DNA from: Marilutibacter chinensis
GTDB taxonomy: Bacteria > Pseudomonadota > Gammaproteobacteria > Xanthomonadales > Xanthomonadaceae
Assembly (NCBI RefSeq): GCF_021725675.1
Contig: NZ_JAKJPO010000010.1
Location: forward strand, 62,001-126,000
DNA: 64,000 nt
Direction: 5' to 3'
Shown here: one piece after another, positions 1 through 8,307 of the stretch
Numbering within the stretch: position 1 is the first letter of the stretch
Layout: the number at the start of each line of letters is the position of its first letter
Made by a program: the position numbers and the translations under genes
Notes under the pieces: model-generated
What the model was told of the DNA's origin: nothing
What the model saw: only the letters and a program-made list of their open reading frames with translations
Database searches by the model: none

Positions 1-52
1 CAGAACGGGCGCCACCTCGCAGCGGCGCCCGTGGATTTCTGCAGAGGGCGGA

Positions 53-2266
53 TCAGAAGAACGCGCGTACGCCGAACGCGATCCCGCGACCCGGCAGCGG
101 TGCAAGGTCCTTCAGGAACGAGGTATGCGCGCGCGCCTCCTCGTCGAGCAGATTGGTGCCGTCGACGAACACCTCCCAGGCGCCGCCGGACGCGGTGTCC
201 ATGTGCCAGGCCAGATGGGCGTCGACCAGGGTGTAGCCCGGCGTCGACTCCTCGTTCTCGGCGACATCGTCCTGTTCGGCATAGCGGGTCGCACCCAGCG
301 AAGCGCGCCACGCGCCCATCGCCCAGCGCAGCTCTCCGCCGACGCGGGCGGGAGCGATCCGCGGCAGGTTGCCGCCACGCGCCAGCGCCGCGGTGTAGTC
401 GTGGGTGTGGTCGCCGTGGGGCACGGAGATGTCGAAATCGCGGGTACCGCTTCCGCTCAGCTCGCCGCGCACGACGTCGCCGAACACGCGCAGGTCCCAG
501 CTGCCGCTGGCGTTGTCGGCGAAATTCCAGCTGCCTTCGGCCTCGGCACCGTTGAAGCGCGCATCGTCCTGTGCCCACACCCGCACCGGACCGCCGTCGT
601 CGATACCGGTATCGGCCAGGTAGATGAAGTCGTCGAAGCGTGCGTGGTAGATCGATGCGCCGAGCCTGAACGGTCCGCGATGCCAGTGCAGGCCCAGTTC
701 GGCGCGGTTGGCGGTCTCCACGTCGAGGTCCGGGTTGCCCAGTTCGACGCTCGCGGTGGCCACGTGCAGGCCGTTGGAATACAGCTCTTCGGCGGTGGGT
801 GCACGCTGTGCGCGGTCGAGGCCGAAGGACAGGTGGAAGTCCGGGCTGACGTTCCAGCGCATCGAGGCCGACAGGCTGGTGGTGTTGAAATCGCGATCGG
901 GGCCGATCGCCTCGGCCTCGTCGATGTCGATGCGGTTGCGGTCGTGGCGCGCGCCGAGCTCGAACTTCAGGGCGCCGAACTCGCGCTGACCGATCCAGAA
1001 CAGGCCGGCGTCGCGCGACTGCGAGGCCGGCACGAAGGCTTCCTCGCCAATCGCCTGGAAGTCACGCTCCGCCCACTGCAGGCCGATTGCGCCGTCCCAA
1101 CCCATCAGCGGACGATGGACCAGCTCCAGCCGCGCCTCGGTGCTGTCATTGTCGAACACGGTACCGACTTCGTCGCCTTCGTACTCGGTGTGGGTGTAGT
1201 CGGTGTGGGCGATCTTGCCGCGCAGGGAGACGAACGGGCCGATGTCATCGAGGCCACCGCGCAGCTCGGTGCGGCGCTGGTCCATCACGATCCGGACCGG
1301 TCCCTCTTCCTCGTGTTCCTCTTCGTCGTGATCGTGGTCGTCGTCATGGTCTTCTTCGTGTTCGTGCGAGTGGCCGGGCACCCCATAGCGGGTGTTGAAG
1401 AGGCTGACGCCGACGCCGAGGAAACCGCGCTCGCCGACCCAGGACACGCCCAGTGCGCCGGCATCGGTACGTACCGCGCTGTTGGGCAGAGTGCCGTGGG
1501 CACCTTCTTCCTCGTGCCCTTCCTCGCCGTCGTGTTCCTCGTCCTCGTGCGCGTGCTCGCTCTCGGCGAAGCCGGGAATGTCGTAGTCGCCGGTCTCGCG
1601 ATGCAGGGCGTCGAAATGGAACACGAGGTTGCCGCCGGCGGAGGTGCCGTCAAGGCGGACCATGCCGGTCTTCTCGTCGTTGACGGTGCCGGCGCGCAGT
1701 TCGGCACGACCCTCCAGCGGCCTTTCGGTCGCTGCCTCGGGAATTCGCCCGTCGATGACGTTGACCGCGCCGCCGATCGCGCCGCTGCCGTAGAGCAGGG
1801 TCGCCGGTCCCTTCAGCACCTCGATCTGGTTGGCCAGGAACGGCTCGATCGTGACCGCGTGGTCGACGCTGACCGTCGACACGTCGCCGGCGCCGAGGCC
1901 GTCGCTGAGCACCTGCACGCGCGCGCCATCGAAGCCGCGCACGATCGGTCGGCCGACACCCGGGCCGAAGTACGTCGACTGCACGCCGGGCAGCTTGGAG
2001 ACGGTCTCGCCGAGCGAGTTGGCCTTGGCCTCGTCGAGCTTCTCGCCGGCCAGTACCTCGACCGGACGGGTCAGGTCCTCGGCAGTACCGGCTAGCGGCG
2101 TGGCGCGCACCTGGACCGCGTTCAGATCCACCGGTTCATGTTCGTGTTCCTGATCGGCCGCGGCGTCGGGCGCCGCATGCAGTAATGGAGAGCCGGCCAT
2201 CAGCGCGGCGGCGAGGGCGATCGACAGGGGGAGGGGGCGTGGAAAGGTGCGGGAAGACATGGGCAT
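53..2266 (-). CDS. TonB-dependent outer-membrane receptor, ZnuD-like zinc uptake
   Basis: Outer-membrane gated porin expected to import zinc or a zinc complex using TonB energy. The 737-residue product has a signal peptide (about 1-31, ending LLHAA), a plug domain (about 60-175, with LPGVQS and the plug motif VLKGPATLLYGSGAIGG near 150-165) and a beta-barrel ending in a C-terminal Phe. Two extracellular-loop-sized stretches, about 237-258 and 299-322, are packed with His, Asp and Glu, as in ZnuD-type receptors; a shorter HGDHTHD patch lies near residue 620. The ATG at 2266 is followed by another Met two codons on. A Zur box lies 28 bp upstream and is shared with the divergent MerC gene, which strongly supports zinc as the substrate. 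The exact ligand is inference. Confidence 0.93.
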   Translation of the reverse strand: MPMSSRTFPRPLPLSIALAAALMAGSPLLHAAPDAAADQEHEHEPVDLNAVQVRATPLAGTAEDLTRPVEVLAGEKLDEAKANSLGETVSKLPGVQSTYFGPGVGRPIVRGFDGARVQVLSDGLGAGDVSTVSVDHAVTIEPFLANQIEVLKGPATLLYGSGAIGGAVNVIDGRIPEAATERPLEGRAELRAGTVNDEKTGMVRLDGTSAGGNLVFHFDALHRETGDYDIPGFAESEHAHEDEEHDGEEGHEEEGAHGTLPNSAVRTDAGALGVSWVGERGFLGVGVSLFNTRYGVPGHSHEHEEDHDDDHDHDEEEHEEEGPVRIVMDQRRTELRGGLDDIGPFVSLRGKIAHTDYTHTEYEGDEVGTVFDNDSTEARLELVHRPLMGWDGAIGLQWAERDFQAIGEEAFVPASQSRDAGLFWIGQREFGALKFELGARHDRNRIDIDEAEAIGPDRDFNTTSLSASMRWNVSPDFHLSFGLDRAQRAPTAEELYSNGLHVATASVELGNPDLDVETANRAELGLHWHRGPFRLGASIYHARFDDFIYLADTGIDDGGPVRVWAQDDARFNGAEAEGSWNFADNASGSWDLRVFGDVVRGELSGSGTRDFDISVPHGDHTHDYTAALARGGNLPRIAPARVGGELRWAMGAWRASLGATRYAEQDDVAENEESTPGYTLVDAHLAWHMDTASGGAWEVFVDGTNLLDEEARAHTSFLKDLAPLPGRGIAFGVRAFF

Positions 2267-2293
2267 CGGGTAAAGTGGCGTACCGGGATAGTC

Positions 2294-2316
2294 GAAATGT
2301 TATACTATAACTATTC
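2294..2316. promoter_or_regulatory. Zur operator between the zinc receptor and MerC genes
   Basis: A 23-bp imperfect palindrome with left half GAAATGTTATA, centre C and right half TATAACTATTC. The right half matches the reverse complement of the left at 9 of 11 positions. It fits the gammaproteobacterial Zur consensus (GAAATGTTATANTATAACATTTC). It lies 28 bp from the receptor start and 25 bp from the MerC start, in an AT-rich island of otherwise GC-rich DNA, so one Zur dimer pair could repress both promoters when zinc is plentiful. Confidence 0.88.
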
Positions 2317-2340
2317 GAGATCCAGCCCCTGTCGTACGTC

Positions 2341-2763
2341 ATGCCTCCCTCCCGAATCCGTCTCGCGTTCCGTCGTTTCCTCGACCGTATCGGTGCGATC
2401 GGCTCGCTGCTGTGCGCGGTGCACTGCGCGTTGCTGCCGATCCTGATCGCGACCCTGCCTTCGCTGGGCGTGTCCGGCTGGTTCGACGACGGCTTCGAGC
2501 TGGCGTTCGTGGTGTTCGCGACCGGGCTGGGTCTGTTCAGCGTCGTCTGGGGTTACCGGCGCCACCGTGCGGTGCGGGCGCTGTCGCTGCTGGTCCCGGG
2601 GTTGCTGGTGCTGTGGATCGGCGTGCTGTACCGGCCCCTGCACGAGGCCCTGCTGCCGCACGCGGTGGCGATGACCTTCGGCGGCACCCTGGTCGGCCTG
2701 GCGCATCTGGCCAACCTGCGTCTGAACCACGGCCACGTCCACGACGCGACCTGCGCGCATTGA
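2341..2763 (+). CDS. MerC-domain small membrane protein, Zur-regulated
   Basis: A 140-residue protein with about four hydrophobic segments and the MerC signature CAVHCALLPI near residues 24-33, where the two Cys could bind metal. The C-terminus (HGHVHDATCAH) adds a His/Cys metal-binding tail. MerC of mercury operons carries Hg(II) across the inner membrane, but no other mer gene is present. The shared Zur box and the neighbouring zinc receptor suggest a role in zinc transfer across the inner membrane or zinc handling in starvation. That substrate assignment is inference; the family call is secure. Confidence 0.85.
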   Translation: MPPSRIRLAFRRFLDRIGAIGSLLCAVHCALLPILIATLPSLGVSGWFDDGFELAFVVFATGLGLFSVVWGYRRHRAVRALSLLVPGLLVLWIGVLYRPLHEALLPHAVAMTFGGTLVGLAHLANLRLNHGHVHDATCAH

Positions 2764-2953
2764 GCCGGTGCTGGGCACCTGGATCGATTCCGGAACCGGC
2801 TACCTGGTTGCGCGAATTCCGGGCCGCGGCCCTGCACTTCCTTTGCGGCATGGCACGCCAGGCGTTCGCCGACCCGCGCGGCACTACCGCGCCGTCGGCG
2901 CGTCGTCCTTGCCGGGGAAGCCTGGCCCAGGCCCCGGCAGCATCGATTCGCAT

Positions 2954-2961
2954 GCTAAAAT
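2954..2961 (+). promoter_or_regulatory. possible -10 element of the THX ribosomal protein gene
   Basis: GCTAAAAT is an isolated AT-rich extended -10-like octamer about 94 bp before the THX start codon. No TTGACA-like -35 is visible at the expected spacing, so this is a weak call. Confidence 0.3.
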
Positions 2962-3054
2962 GCGCGGTCACGCCTCGTGGCGTATCCCGATAGCGCGTCC
3001 TCGCCGACTGCGCGTCATCTTCAACACCATCTCGACAGATTCGGAGCAAGGAAC

Positions 3055-3243
3055 ATGGGCAAGGGCGACCGCAAGACCGCCAAGGGCAAGCGTTACAACT
3101 CCAGCTATGGCAACGCCCGCTCGCACGCGGCGGTGACCAAGGCGACCGGTTCGGCTTCGGCGCCGGTGGCGAAGAAGGCGACCAAGGTCGCCAAGGCCCC
3201 GGCCAAGAAGGTCGTCGCCAAGAAGGCGGCCGCGAAGGAGTAA
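3055..3243 (+). CDS. 30S ribosomal protein THX family with lysine/alanine-rich tail
   Basis: The 62-residue product opens with MGKGDRKTAKGKRY followed by NSSYGNAR, matching the bTHX (Thx) family that sits in the head of the 30S subunit. The ATG at 3055 is chosen because the family begins there and a purine-rich Shine-Dalgarno (GGAGCAAGGA) lies just upstream; earlier in-frame starts add unrelated sequence. Residues about 30-62 form a tail of Ala, Lys, Val and Pro with AKK/KKA repeats, like histone H1 or AlgP tails, which is longer than the core family needs. A strong terminator follows, so the gene is probably monocistronic. Confidence 0.85.
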   Translation: MGKGDRKTAKGKRYNSSYGNARSHAAVTKATGSASAPVAKKATKVAKAPAKKVVAKKAAAKE

Positions 3244-3287
3244 GCGACGCATCGCCGCACGAGGCGATCCGGCGGGCGGTTCGACAA

Positions 3288-3320
3288 AGAACGGCGGGCA
3301 TGGCCCGCCGTTCTGCTTTC
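3288..3320 (+). terminator. hairpin terminator after the THX gene
   Basis: A perfect 12-bp stem (AGAACGGCGGGC with GCCCGCCGTTCT, ATG loop, 3288-3314) is followed by GCTTTCC. It lies 44 bp past the THX stop and between convergent genes. Because the stem begins AGAA and ends TTCT, it could act on both strands. Confidence 0.75.
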
Positions 3321-3392
3321 CGGCCCCTGTCGGCCGCCTTCCTTTCGCCGACATGCCTCCCACCGGTATGTTCCGCCCGCTTGCGACGGGAG

Positions 3393-4514
3393 TCAGCCGA
3401 CGCGGACGAAATCGCTGACCCAGTTCGGTTCCCAGCTCCTGCCGCCGTCGGCCGAGCACGACTGTTCCCAGCGCGCGGAGTCGGCGGCGATATGCGACCA
3501 GACCACGCGGGTCTTGACTGGCCGGCCACGCAGGGTGTCGTCGCCGACCAGGACGCGGCGGTCGTCATCGGCGGCGAAGCTTCCGCCCACCGGCGGATCG
3601 AGCCGCGACGGGTTGCGGCTGTCGATCCACCAGCTCAGCCACTGGCCTGTACCCGTGTCGTAGCTGCGGACGCTGACCCCGCGCACGTCGCCGCCGGGAA
3701 AGTGCATTACGTTGTCGCCGACGTTGCCGTACCCGCCCAGTACCGGCCAGTTGTTCAGGGTGCCGTCGAATTCGTCCCAGTCGTCGCTGCCGACCAGGCG
3801 CTCGCGCAGGCGGCGGTTCCGTACCTTCCAGCGGCCGGCGAGAAAACTGAAGTCGGTGGGTGCGCCGGGCAGCATCGGCAACGGGTCCGGCGTTTCGGAC
3901 GTACGAGTGAACCAGTTGCGCCAGTTCACTTCCCAGGTGGCGCCATCGTCGGGCGAGAACGCCTGTTCCCACCATGGCCGCGGACCGTGGATGTCGTTCC
4001 AGCGGAAGCGCATCAGGATCGGCTGTCCGCGAAGAGTGTCGCGGCCGGTGAAGGTGCCGGTATCGCCTTCGAAGCCGCCGCGCACGGCCGGATCGATGCG
4101 GGTCGGGTTGCGTCCGTCCAGCCACCAGATCGCCCACTGCGCGGTCTCCGGATCGAACACCCGCAGCCCCAGGCCGCGATAGCTGCCGTCGGGCAGTTCC
4201 AGGCTGTTGTCGTCGATCGTCCCCAGCCCGCCCATCGTCAGCCACATCGCGCTGCGCCCGGTGAACTCCTCCCAGCGGGTGTCGCCGACCAGGCGCTCCT
4301 TGAGCCGGCGATGATGGACGTCCCAGCTGCCGTGCAGCCAGTCCCAGTCATGCGCATGCGGGACGTCCGGACGGTCGGTCGCGGCCCGTGCGCCACGCAT
4401 CGCGGGAAACAGGCCGAATGCGGCGGCGCCGCCGGCGAGCGCGGCGGCGGCAAGAAAACGGCGACGGGGTGGCGAAAAGCGGCCGTTGTGCGGTGGGTCG
4501 AATGGTGGGTTCAT
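3393..4514 (-). CDS. Tat-exported protein of two tandem DUF1579-like domains
   Basis: A 373-residue protein with a twin-arginine signal (PRRRFLAAAALAGG, about residues 16-30, then hydrophobic to about 45). The mature part consists of two similar domains. The first opens DWDWLHGSWDVHHRRLKERLVG (described by its key W, G, W, RRLKERLVG positions, about 57-78) and the second repeats the pattern as FSFLAGRWKVRNRRLRERLVG near 222. Both continue with a WxxF/FxG, GxGxxxDN, Y/VRG, WxxWWxDxRNPxRxDP series. This resembles the DUF1579 beta-barrel-like family of unknown function. A LysR regulator is divergent 127 bp away and may control it. Confidence 0.7.
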   Translation of the reverse strand: MNPPFDPPHNGRFSPPRRRFLAAAALAGGAAAFGLFPAMRGARAATDRPDVPHAHDWDWLHGSWDVHHRRLKERLVGDTRWEEFTGRSAMWLTMGGLGTIDDNSLELPDGSYRGLGLRVFDPETAQWAIWWLDGRNPTRIDPAVRGGFEGDTGTFTGRDTLRGQPILMRFRWNDIHGPRPWWEQAFSPDDGATWEVNWRNWFTRTSETPDPLPMLPGAPTDFSFLAGRWKVRNRRLRERLVGSDDWDEFDGTLNNWPVLGGYGNVGDNVMHFPGGDVRGVSVRSYDTGTGQWLSWWIDSRNPSRLDPPVGGSFAADDDRRVLVGDDTLRGRPVKTRVVWSHIAADSARWEQSCSADGGRSWEPNWVSDFVRVG

Positions 4515-4641
4515 GGCGGCTCCCTGGATGGGCGTCAGCGGCCGCTTGCTGCAGCGGCCGCGGTCGACGCGACGTCCCGATCATGGAAGACCGCCTCGGT
4601 GTCGACGATCCGAATTCGGTCCGTTAGGCTAAGTCACACTT

Positions 4642-5583
4642 ATGGTCGGTTACCGTCGCCTGCCGTCGCTGCACTCGATCCGCGCGTTCGAAGCGGCCGC
4701 GCGTCTGGGTGGGTTCGCCCAGGCGGCGCGCGAGCTGGATACCTCGGCCGCTTCGGTCAGCTACCACGTGCGCCGGCTCGAGCAGCAGATCGGGGTGCGT
4801 TTGTTCCGCCGCCGGCCGCAACGGGTCGAGCTCACCCGCGCCGGCCGGCTGGTGGCGCGGGAAACCAGCAATGCGTTCGCGGCGTTGAGCGCCTGCTTCA
4901 TCAAGGCCGCAGAGACCGACGAGGCCTGTCTGTCGCTCACCGCGCTGCCGAGCCTGGGCACGAGCTGGCTGACGCCCAGGCTTGGCGGCTTCCGCCGGAC
5001 GCATCCGGAGATCGCGGTGGAGCTGGACCTTTCGGCGGAGGCGCAGGACCTTGTCGATGGTCCGTTCGACGCGGCGATCCGGAACGGGCACGGCAACTGG
5101 AGCGGCCTGCGTGCGCTCGAGCTGTTTCCCAGCATCTTCATGCCGTTGTGCGCTCCCGGCCTTCGTGACGCGGCCGCCGCGATCGACGACCCGCGCATGC
5201 CGCTGCCATTGCCGCTACTGGGGCGACCGGACTGGTGGCGGTGCTGGTACCGCGCGCGCGGGCTGCAGGACGTGGCGTTGCCGGGACGCTTCGGGACCAG
5301 CTTGTCGGCCGAGTATCTGGACATCGCCGCGGCGGTGGCCGGTCACGGCGTGGCGATCGGTTCGCCAATCCTGTTCCGGGCCGAGCTGGAAGCCGGCCGA
5401 CTGGTTCCGGCGCACGATTTCGTCGCCGCCGACGGCCGCACGTTCTGGTTCACCTATCCGGTCGCGCGTCACGACAGCTGCAAGATCGCGGCATTCCGGG
5501 ACTGGCTGCTCGACCAGGCGGCGGATGCGGTGCGCGCCGCACGCCTGCATGTCCGCCGCGCGGTGGTCGCGGCAGTCGACTGA
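4642..5583 (+). CDS. LysR-family transcriptional regulator, GcvA-like
   Basis: The 313-residue protein has an N-terminal winged HTH (about 5-65; LHSIRAFEAAARLGGFAQAA, then SAASVSYHVRRLEQQIGVRLFRR) and a periplasmic-binding-like effector domain (about 95-295). The HTH is of the GcvA subgroup. It diverges from the Tat-exported tandem-domain gene, the usual arrangement for a LysR protein and its target. No clear Shine-Dalgarno precedes the ATG; the start is set by family alignment. The inducer is unknown. The end lies 8 bp from the convergent hutI end. Confidence 0.9.
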   Translation: MVGYRRLPSLHSIRAFEAAARLGGFAQAARELDTSAASVSYHVRRLEQQIGVRLFRRRPQRVELTRAGRLVARETSNAFAALSACFIKAAETDEACLSLTALPSLGTSWLTPRLGGFRRTHPEIAVELDLSAEAQDLVDGPFDAAIRNGHGNWSGLRALELFPSIFMPLCAPGLRDAAAAIDDPRMPLPLPLLGRPDWWRCWYRARGLQDVALPGRFGTSLSAEYLDIAAAVAGHGVAIGSPILFRAELEAGRLVPAHDFVAADGRTFWFTYPVARHDSCKIAAFRDWLLDQAADAVRAARLHVRRAVVAAVD

Positions 5584-5591
5584 GCCGACGG

Positions 5592-6839
5592 TCAGGCCAC
5601 CATCCGCCCGCCGGCGAACACGCCGCGACAGAGGCGGCCGCCGAGCCAGTAGCCGAGCTCGGCCGGGTGGGCGATATCCCACAGCACGAAGTCGGCGCGG
5701 GCGCCGATGCGCAGCACGCCGCGGTCGTCCAGGCCCAGCGCGCGCGCGGCGTGCACGGTCGCGCCGCGCAGCGCTTCCCCGGGAGTCAGGCGGAAGTGGG
5801 TACAGGCCAGTTGCATCGCCTGACGCAGCGACAGCAGAGGTGCGGTGCCGGGGTTGCAGTCGGTCGCCACCGCCATCGGCACGCCGTGCTCGCGGAACGC
5901 ATCCAGCGGCGGCAGCTTCGTTTCCCGCAGCACGTGGAAGGCACCCGGCAGCAGCACCGCGACGGTGCCATGCTCCGCCATCGCGCGCACGTTGTCCTGG
6001 CTGGTGTACTCGACATGGTCGGCGGACAGGCCGTCGAACGCGGCGGCCAGTCCGGCGCCGCCGAGATCGCTGAGCTGGTCGGCATGCAGCTTGACCGGCA
6101 GGCCGAGCGCACGTGCGGCCTCGAATACCCGCCGGGTCTGTTCCGGACTGAAGCCGATGCCCTCGCAGAACGCATCGACCGCGTCGACAAGACCCTCGCC
6201 GTGCAGCACCGGCAGCCATTCGATCACCGCGTCGATGTATCCGTCGGCGTCGTCGGCGAACTCGGGCGGCAGCGCATGTGCGGCGAGGCAGGTCGCACGC
6301 ACCTCGATGCCGAGCACCTCGCCGATGCGACGCGCGACCCGCAGCATCTTGCGCTCGTTGGCGAGATCCAGACCGTAGCCGGACTTGATCTCCAGCGTGG
6401 TCACGCCGTCGGCGACCAGCGACTTCGCGCGCGGCAGCGATTGCGCCAGCAGCGCGTCCTCGCTGGCTTCGCGCACCGCATGCACGGTCGACAGGATGCC
6501 GCCGCCGGCGCGCGCGATCGCCTCGTAGCTCTCGCCGCGCAGGCGCATCTCGAACTCGCGCGCGCGGTCGCCGGCGAACACCACATGGGTGTGGCAGTCG
6601 ACCAGGCCGGGGGTGATCCAGCCGTGCGCTTCGATCACCTCGTCGGCGAGCGTGTCCTCGCGGCCGGGCAGGGCGTCGCGCGGGCCGACGTAGGCGAGCC
6701 GGCCGTCGCGCCAGCCGAGCGCGGCGTCGCGGATCTCGCCATAACCGTCGGCGCCGTCGAGGGTGGCGAGCGAGACGCCGGTGATCAGGCCGTCCCAGCG
6801 GGCGGCCCCGGAATCGGAAGGGTCGGCGGAATCAGTCAT
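5592..6839 (-). CDS. hutI: imidazolonepropionase HutI
   Basis: Third step of histidine degradation: hydrolyses 4-imidazolone-5-propanoate to N-formimidoyl-L-glutamate in the cytoplasm. The 415-residue length is normal. The amidohydrolase metal motif HTH is visible at H83/H85 ([15 protein letters not shown]), with the later metal and substrate motifs KLHADQLSD and [10 protein letters not shown]. The start overlaps the 3-prime end of the upstream ClC channel gene by 8 bp, so the two are co-transcribed and probably translationally coupled. hutF diverges from the head of this operon; hutU is in the window but distant. Confidence 0.95.
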   Translation of the reverse strand: MTDSADPSDSGAARWDGLITGVSLATLDGADGYGEIRDAALGWRDGRLAYVGPRDALPGREDTLADEVIEAHGWITPGLVDCHTHVVFAGDRAREFEMRLRGESYEAIARAGGGILSTVHAVREASEDALLAQSLPRAKSLVADGVTTLEIKSGYGLDLANERKMLRVARRIGEVLGIEVRATCLAAHALPPEFADDADGYIDAVIEWLPVLHGEGLVDAVDAFCEGIGFSPEQTRRVFEAARALGLPVKLHADQLSDLGGAGLAAAFDGLSADHVEYTSQDNVRAMAEHGTVAVLLPGAFHVLRETKLPPLDAFREHGVPMAVATDCNPGTAPLLSLRQAMQLACTHFRLTPGEALRGATVHAARALGLDDRGVLRIGARADFVLWDIAHPAELGYWLGGRLCRGVFAGGRMVA

Positions 6840-8214
6840 CGGAGGGCTTCGGGGTTGGCGGCGGTGTCGGTGGCGGAGCCTGCAGGTGCGGCACCAGGCG
6901 TTGCGCGAGCGCCTTGTAGATCGGCGTCGGACAGCACAGGCTGGAACAGGCGCGCGCGATCAGCACGGTGGCGAGGATCGGCAGCAGCAGTTCGTGATTG
7001 TCGGTCAATTCCATCGAGATCACCGCCGAGGTCAGCGGCGCCTGGGTCACCCCGGCCAGGTAGGCGCACATGCCCAGCAACACGATCGCGGATGGATCGA
7101 CGCGCGGAAACAGTCCGGTGAGGTTGTCGCCGAGACCGGCGCCGACCGCCAGCGCGGGCGAGAACAGGCCGCCGGGAATGCCGGCCAGGTAGGAGACCAG
7201 GTTGGCGGCGAACTTGGCGATGCCGAACTCCGCGCCGGGGGCGTCGCCGCGCACCAGCAGTGCCTGCGCCTGCTCGTAGCCGGTGCCGAACACGCTGCCG
7301 CCGAGCGCGATTCCGAGCGCCGCCAGCAGCAGGCCGCACGCGGTCGCGAACAGCACCGGGCGGTTGCCGCGCAGGCGTCCGAGCCAGCGCGGACGGCCGT
7401 CCGCGGCGGCGATCACGATCCGCGAGAACAGCCCGCCGAGCACCCCGCACAGCACGCCGCAGGCGAGGATCGCCAGCCACCCCTCGCCGAACGGCAGACG
7501 TGCGCGGATATGGCCGAAATAGGCGTAGTCGCCGAGCACGCCCAGCGATACCACGCCGCCGACGATCACCGCGGTCAGCAGGGTGCCGGAGAAGCGCTGT
7601 TCGAACGCGCCGCTGAGCTCCTCGATCGCGAACACCACGCCGGCCAGCGGTGTATTGAACGCGGCGGCGATGCCGGCCGCTCCACCGGCGAGCAGGAAAC
7701 GCGAGGCCTGGTAGGGATCGCTGTAGCCGACGCGCCTGCCGATCGCGTGCATGATGCCGGCGCCGACGTGCACGGTCGGGCCTTCCCGTCCGACCGAGGC
7801 GCCGCCCAGCAGCGACACCACGGTCAGCAGCAGCTTCAGCGCGGACACCTTCAGCGACAGCTGCGCGGCGCGGAAGTCGTCGCGGCCGATCCGCAGCGAT
7901 GCGATCACCTGCGGGATGCCGCTGCCGCGTGTCGCGGCCAGACCTCCGCAGGTCGCCCAGGCCAGCGCGGCGAAGGTCGCCGGCGTCAGTGCCAGCGCCC
8001 ACCACGGCGAGTGTGCGCTGATCGCGACGAACACGCCGAACGCCGCGTCGCCGACCTTGGCGAATGCGATCGCCGCCAGCGCCACCGCAACCGCGCCGCC
8101 CCACAGCGCCAGTCGCCGCTTCCAGGCCTCGCGCGACCACAGCAGGGCCGGGCCGTCTCCATCGGGATCGGGCGAAGGGAAAGCGCGGGAAGCCATCGGC
8201 GCATTGTAGGTCAT
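6832..8214 (-). CDS. ClC-family chloride channel or H+/Cl- antiporter
   Basis: Polytopic inner-membrane protein of about 460 residues with the ClC signature loops: [18 protein letters not shown] and [15 protein letters not shown], which line the anion pathway. The GREGP glutamate is the gating/proton glutamate, favouring an antiporter. No C-terminal CBS domains are present. The start is taken at 8214 (MTYNAPMAS); an in-frame ATG at 8196 is equally possible as neither has a good ribosome site. The gene overlaps hutI by 8 bp, an unexpected partner for histidine breakdown. Confidence 0.9.
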   Translation of the reverse strand: MTYNAPMASRAFPSPDPDGDGPALLWSREAWKRRLALWGGAVAVALAAIAFAKVGDAAFGVFVAISAHSPWWALALTPATFAALAWATCGGLAATRGSGIPQVIASLRIGRDDFRAAQLSLKVSALKLLLTVVSLLGGASVGREGPTVHVGAGIMHAIGRRVGYSDPYQASRFLLAGGAAGIAAAFNTPLAGVVFAIEELSGAFEQRFSGTLLTAVIVGGVVSLGVLGDYAYFGHIRARLPFGEGWLAILACGVLCGVLGGLFSRIVIAAADGRPRWLGRLRGNRPVLFATACGLLLAALGIALGGSVFGTGYEQAQALLVRGDAPGAEFGIAKFAANLVSYLAGIPGGLFSPALAVGAGLGDNLTGLFPRVDPSAIVLLGMCAYLAGVTQAPLTSAVISMELTDNHELLLPILATVLIARACSSLCCPTPIYKALAQRLVPHLQAPPPTPPPTPKPSDD

Positions 8215-8307
8215 GCTTCGGGTGCCCCGGCCCCGCATTTCAGCCGATGCGCGGCAAATGCGCGACAATCGTGGTCGCCCCCTTACGAACCGATACGACC
8301 GCCGCCG

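Noticed and set aside
125..2095. Long open frame opposite the TonB receptor
   Set aside because: It is a shadow of the receptor gene in high-GC DNA: no family motifs, and the receptor frame has a complete domain set.
2341..2763. Mercury-resistance operon
   Set aside because: Only a MerC-domain gene is present, with no merR, merT, merP or merA nearby, and control is by a Zur box.
3300..5168. 622-codon plus-strand frame over the Tat-exported protein
   Set aside because: Antisense and low-complexity; the minus-strand gene has a Tat signal and internal repeats, and the LysR gene occupies the other end in a different frame.
6763..8300. Long frame upstream of and in frame with hutF
   Set aside because: The frame stays open because of GC bias. 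It runs antisense to the ClC gene and has no recognisable protein features; hutF starts at 8308.
8215..8307. HutC operator between hutF and the ClC-hutI operon
   Set aside because: I looked for a TGTATATACA-like palindrome and found none in the 93 bp; only weak -10-like matches occur.
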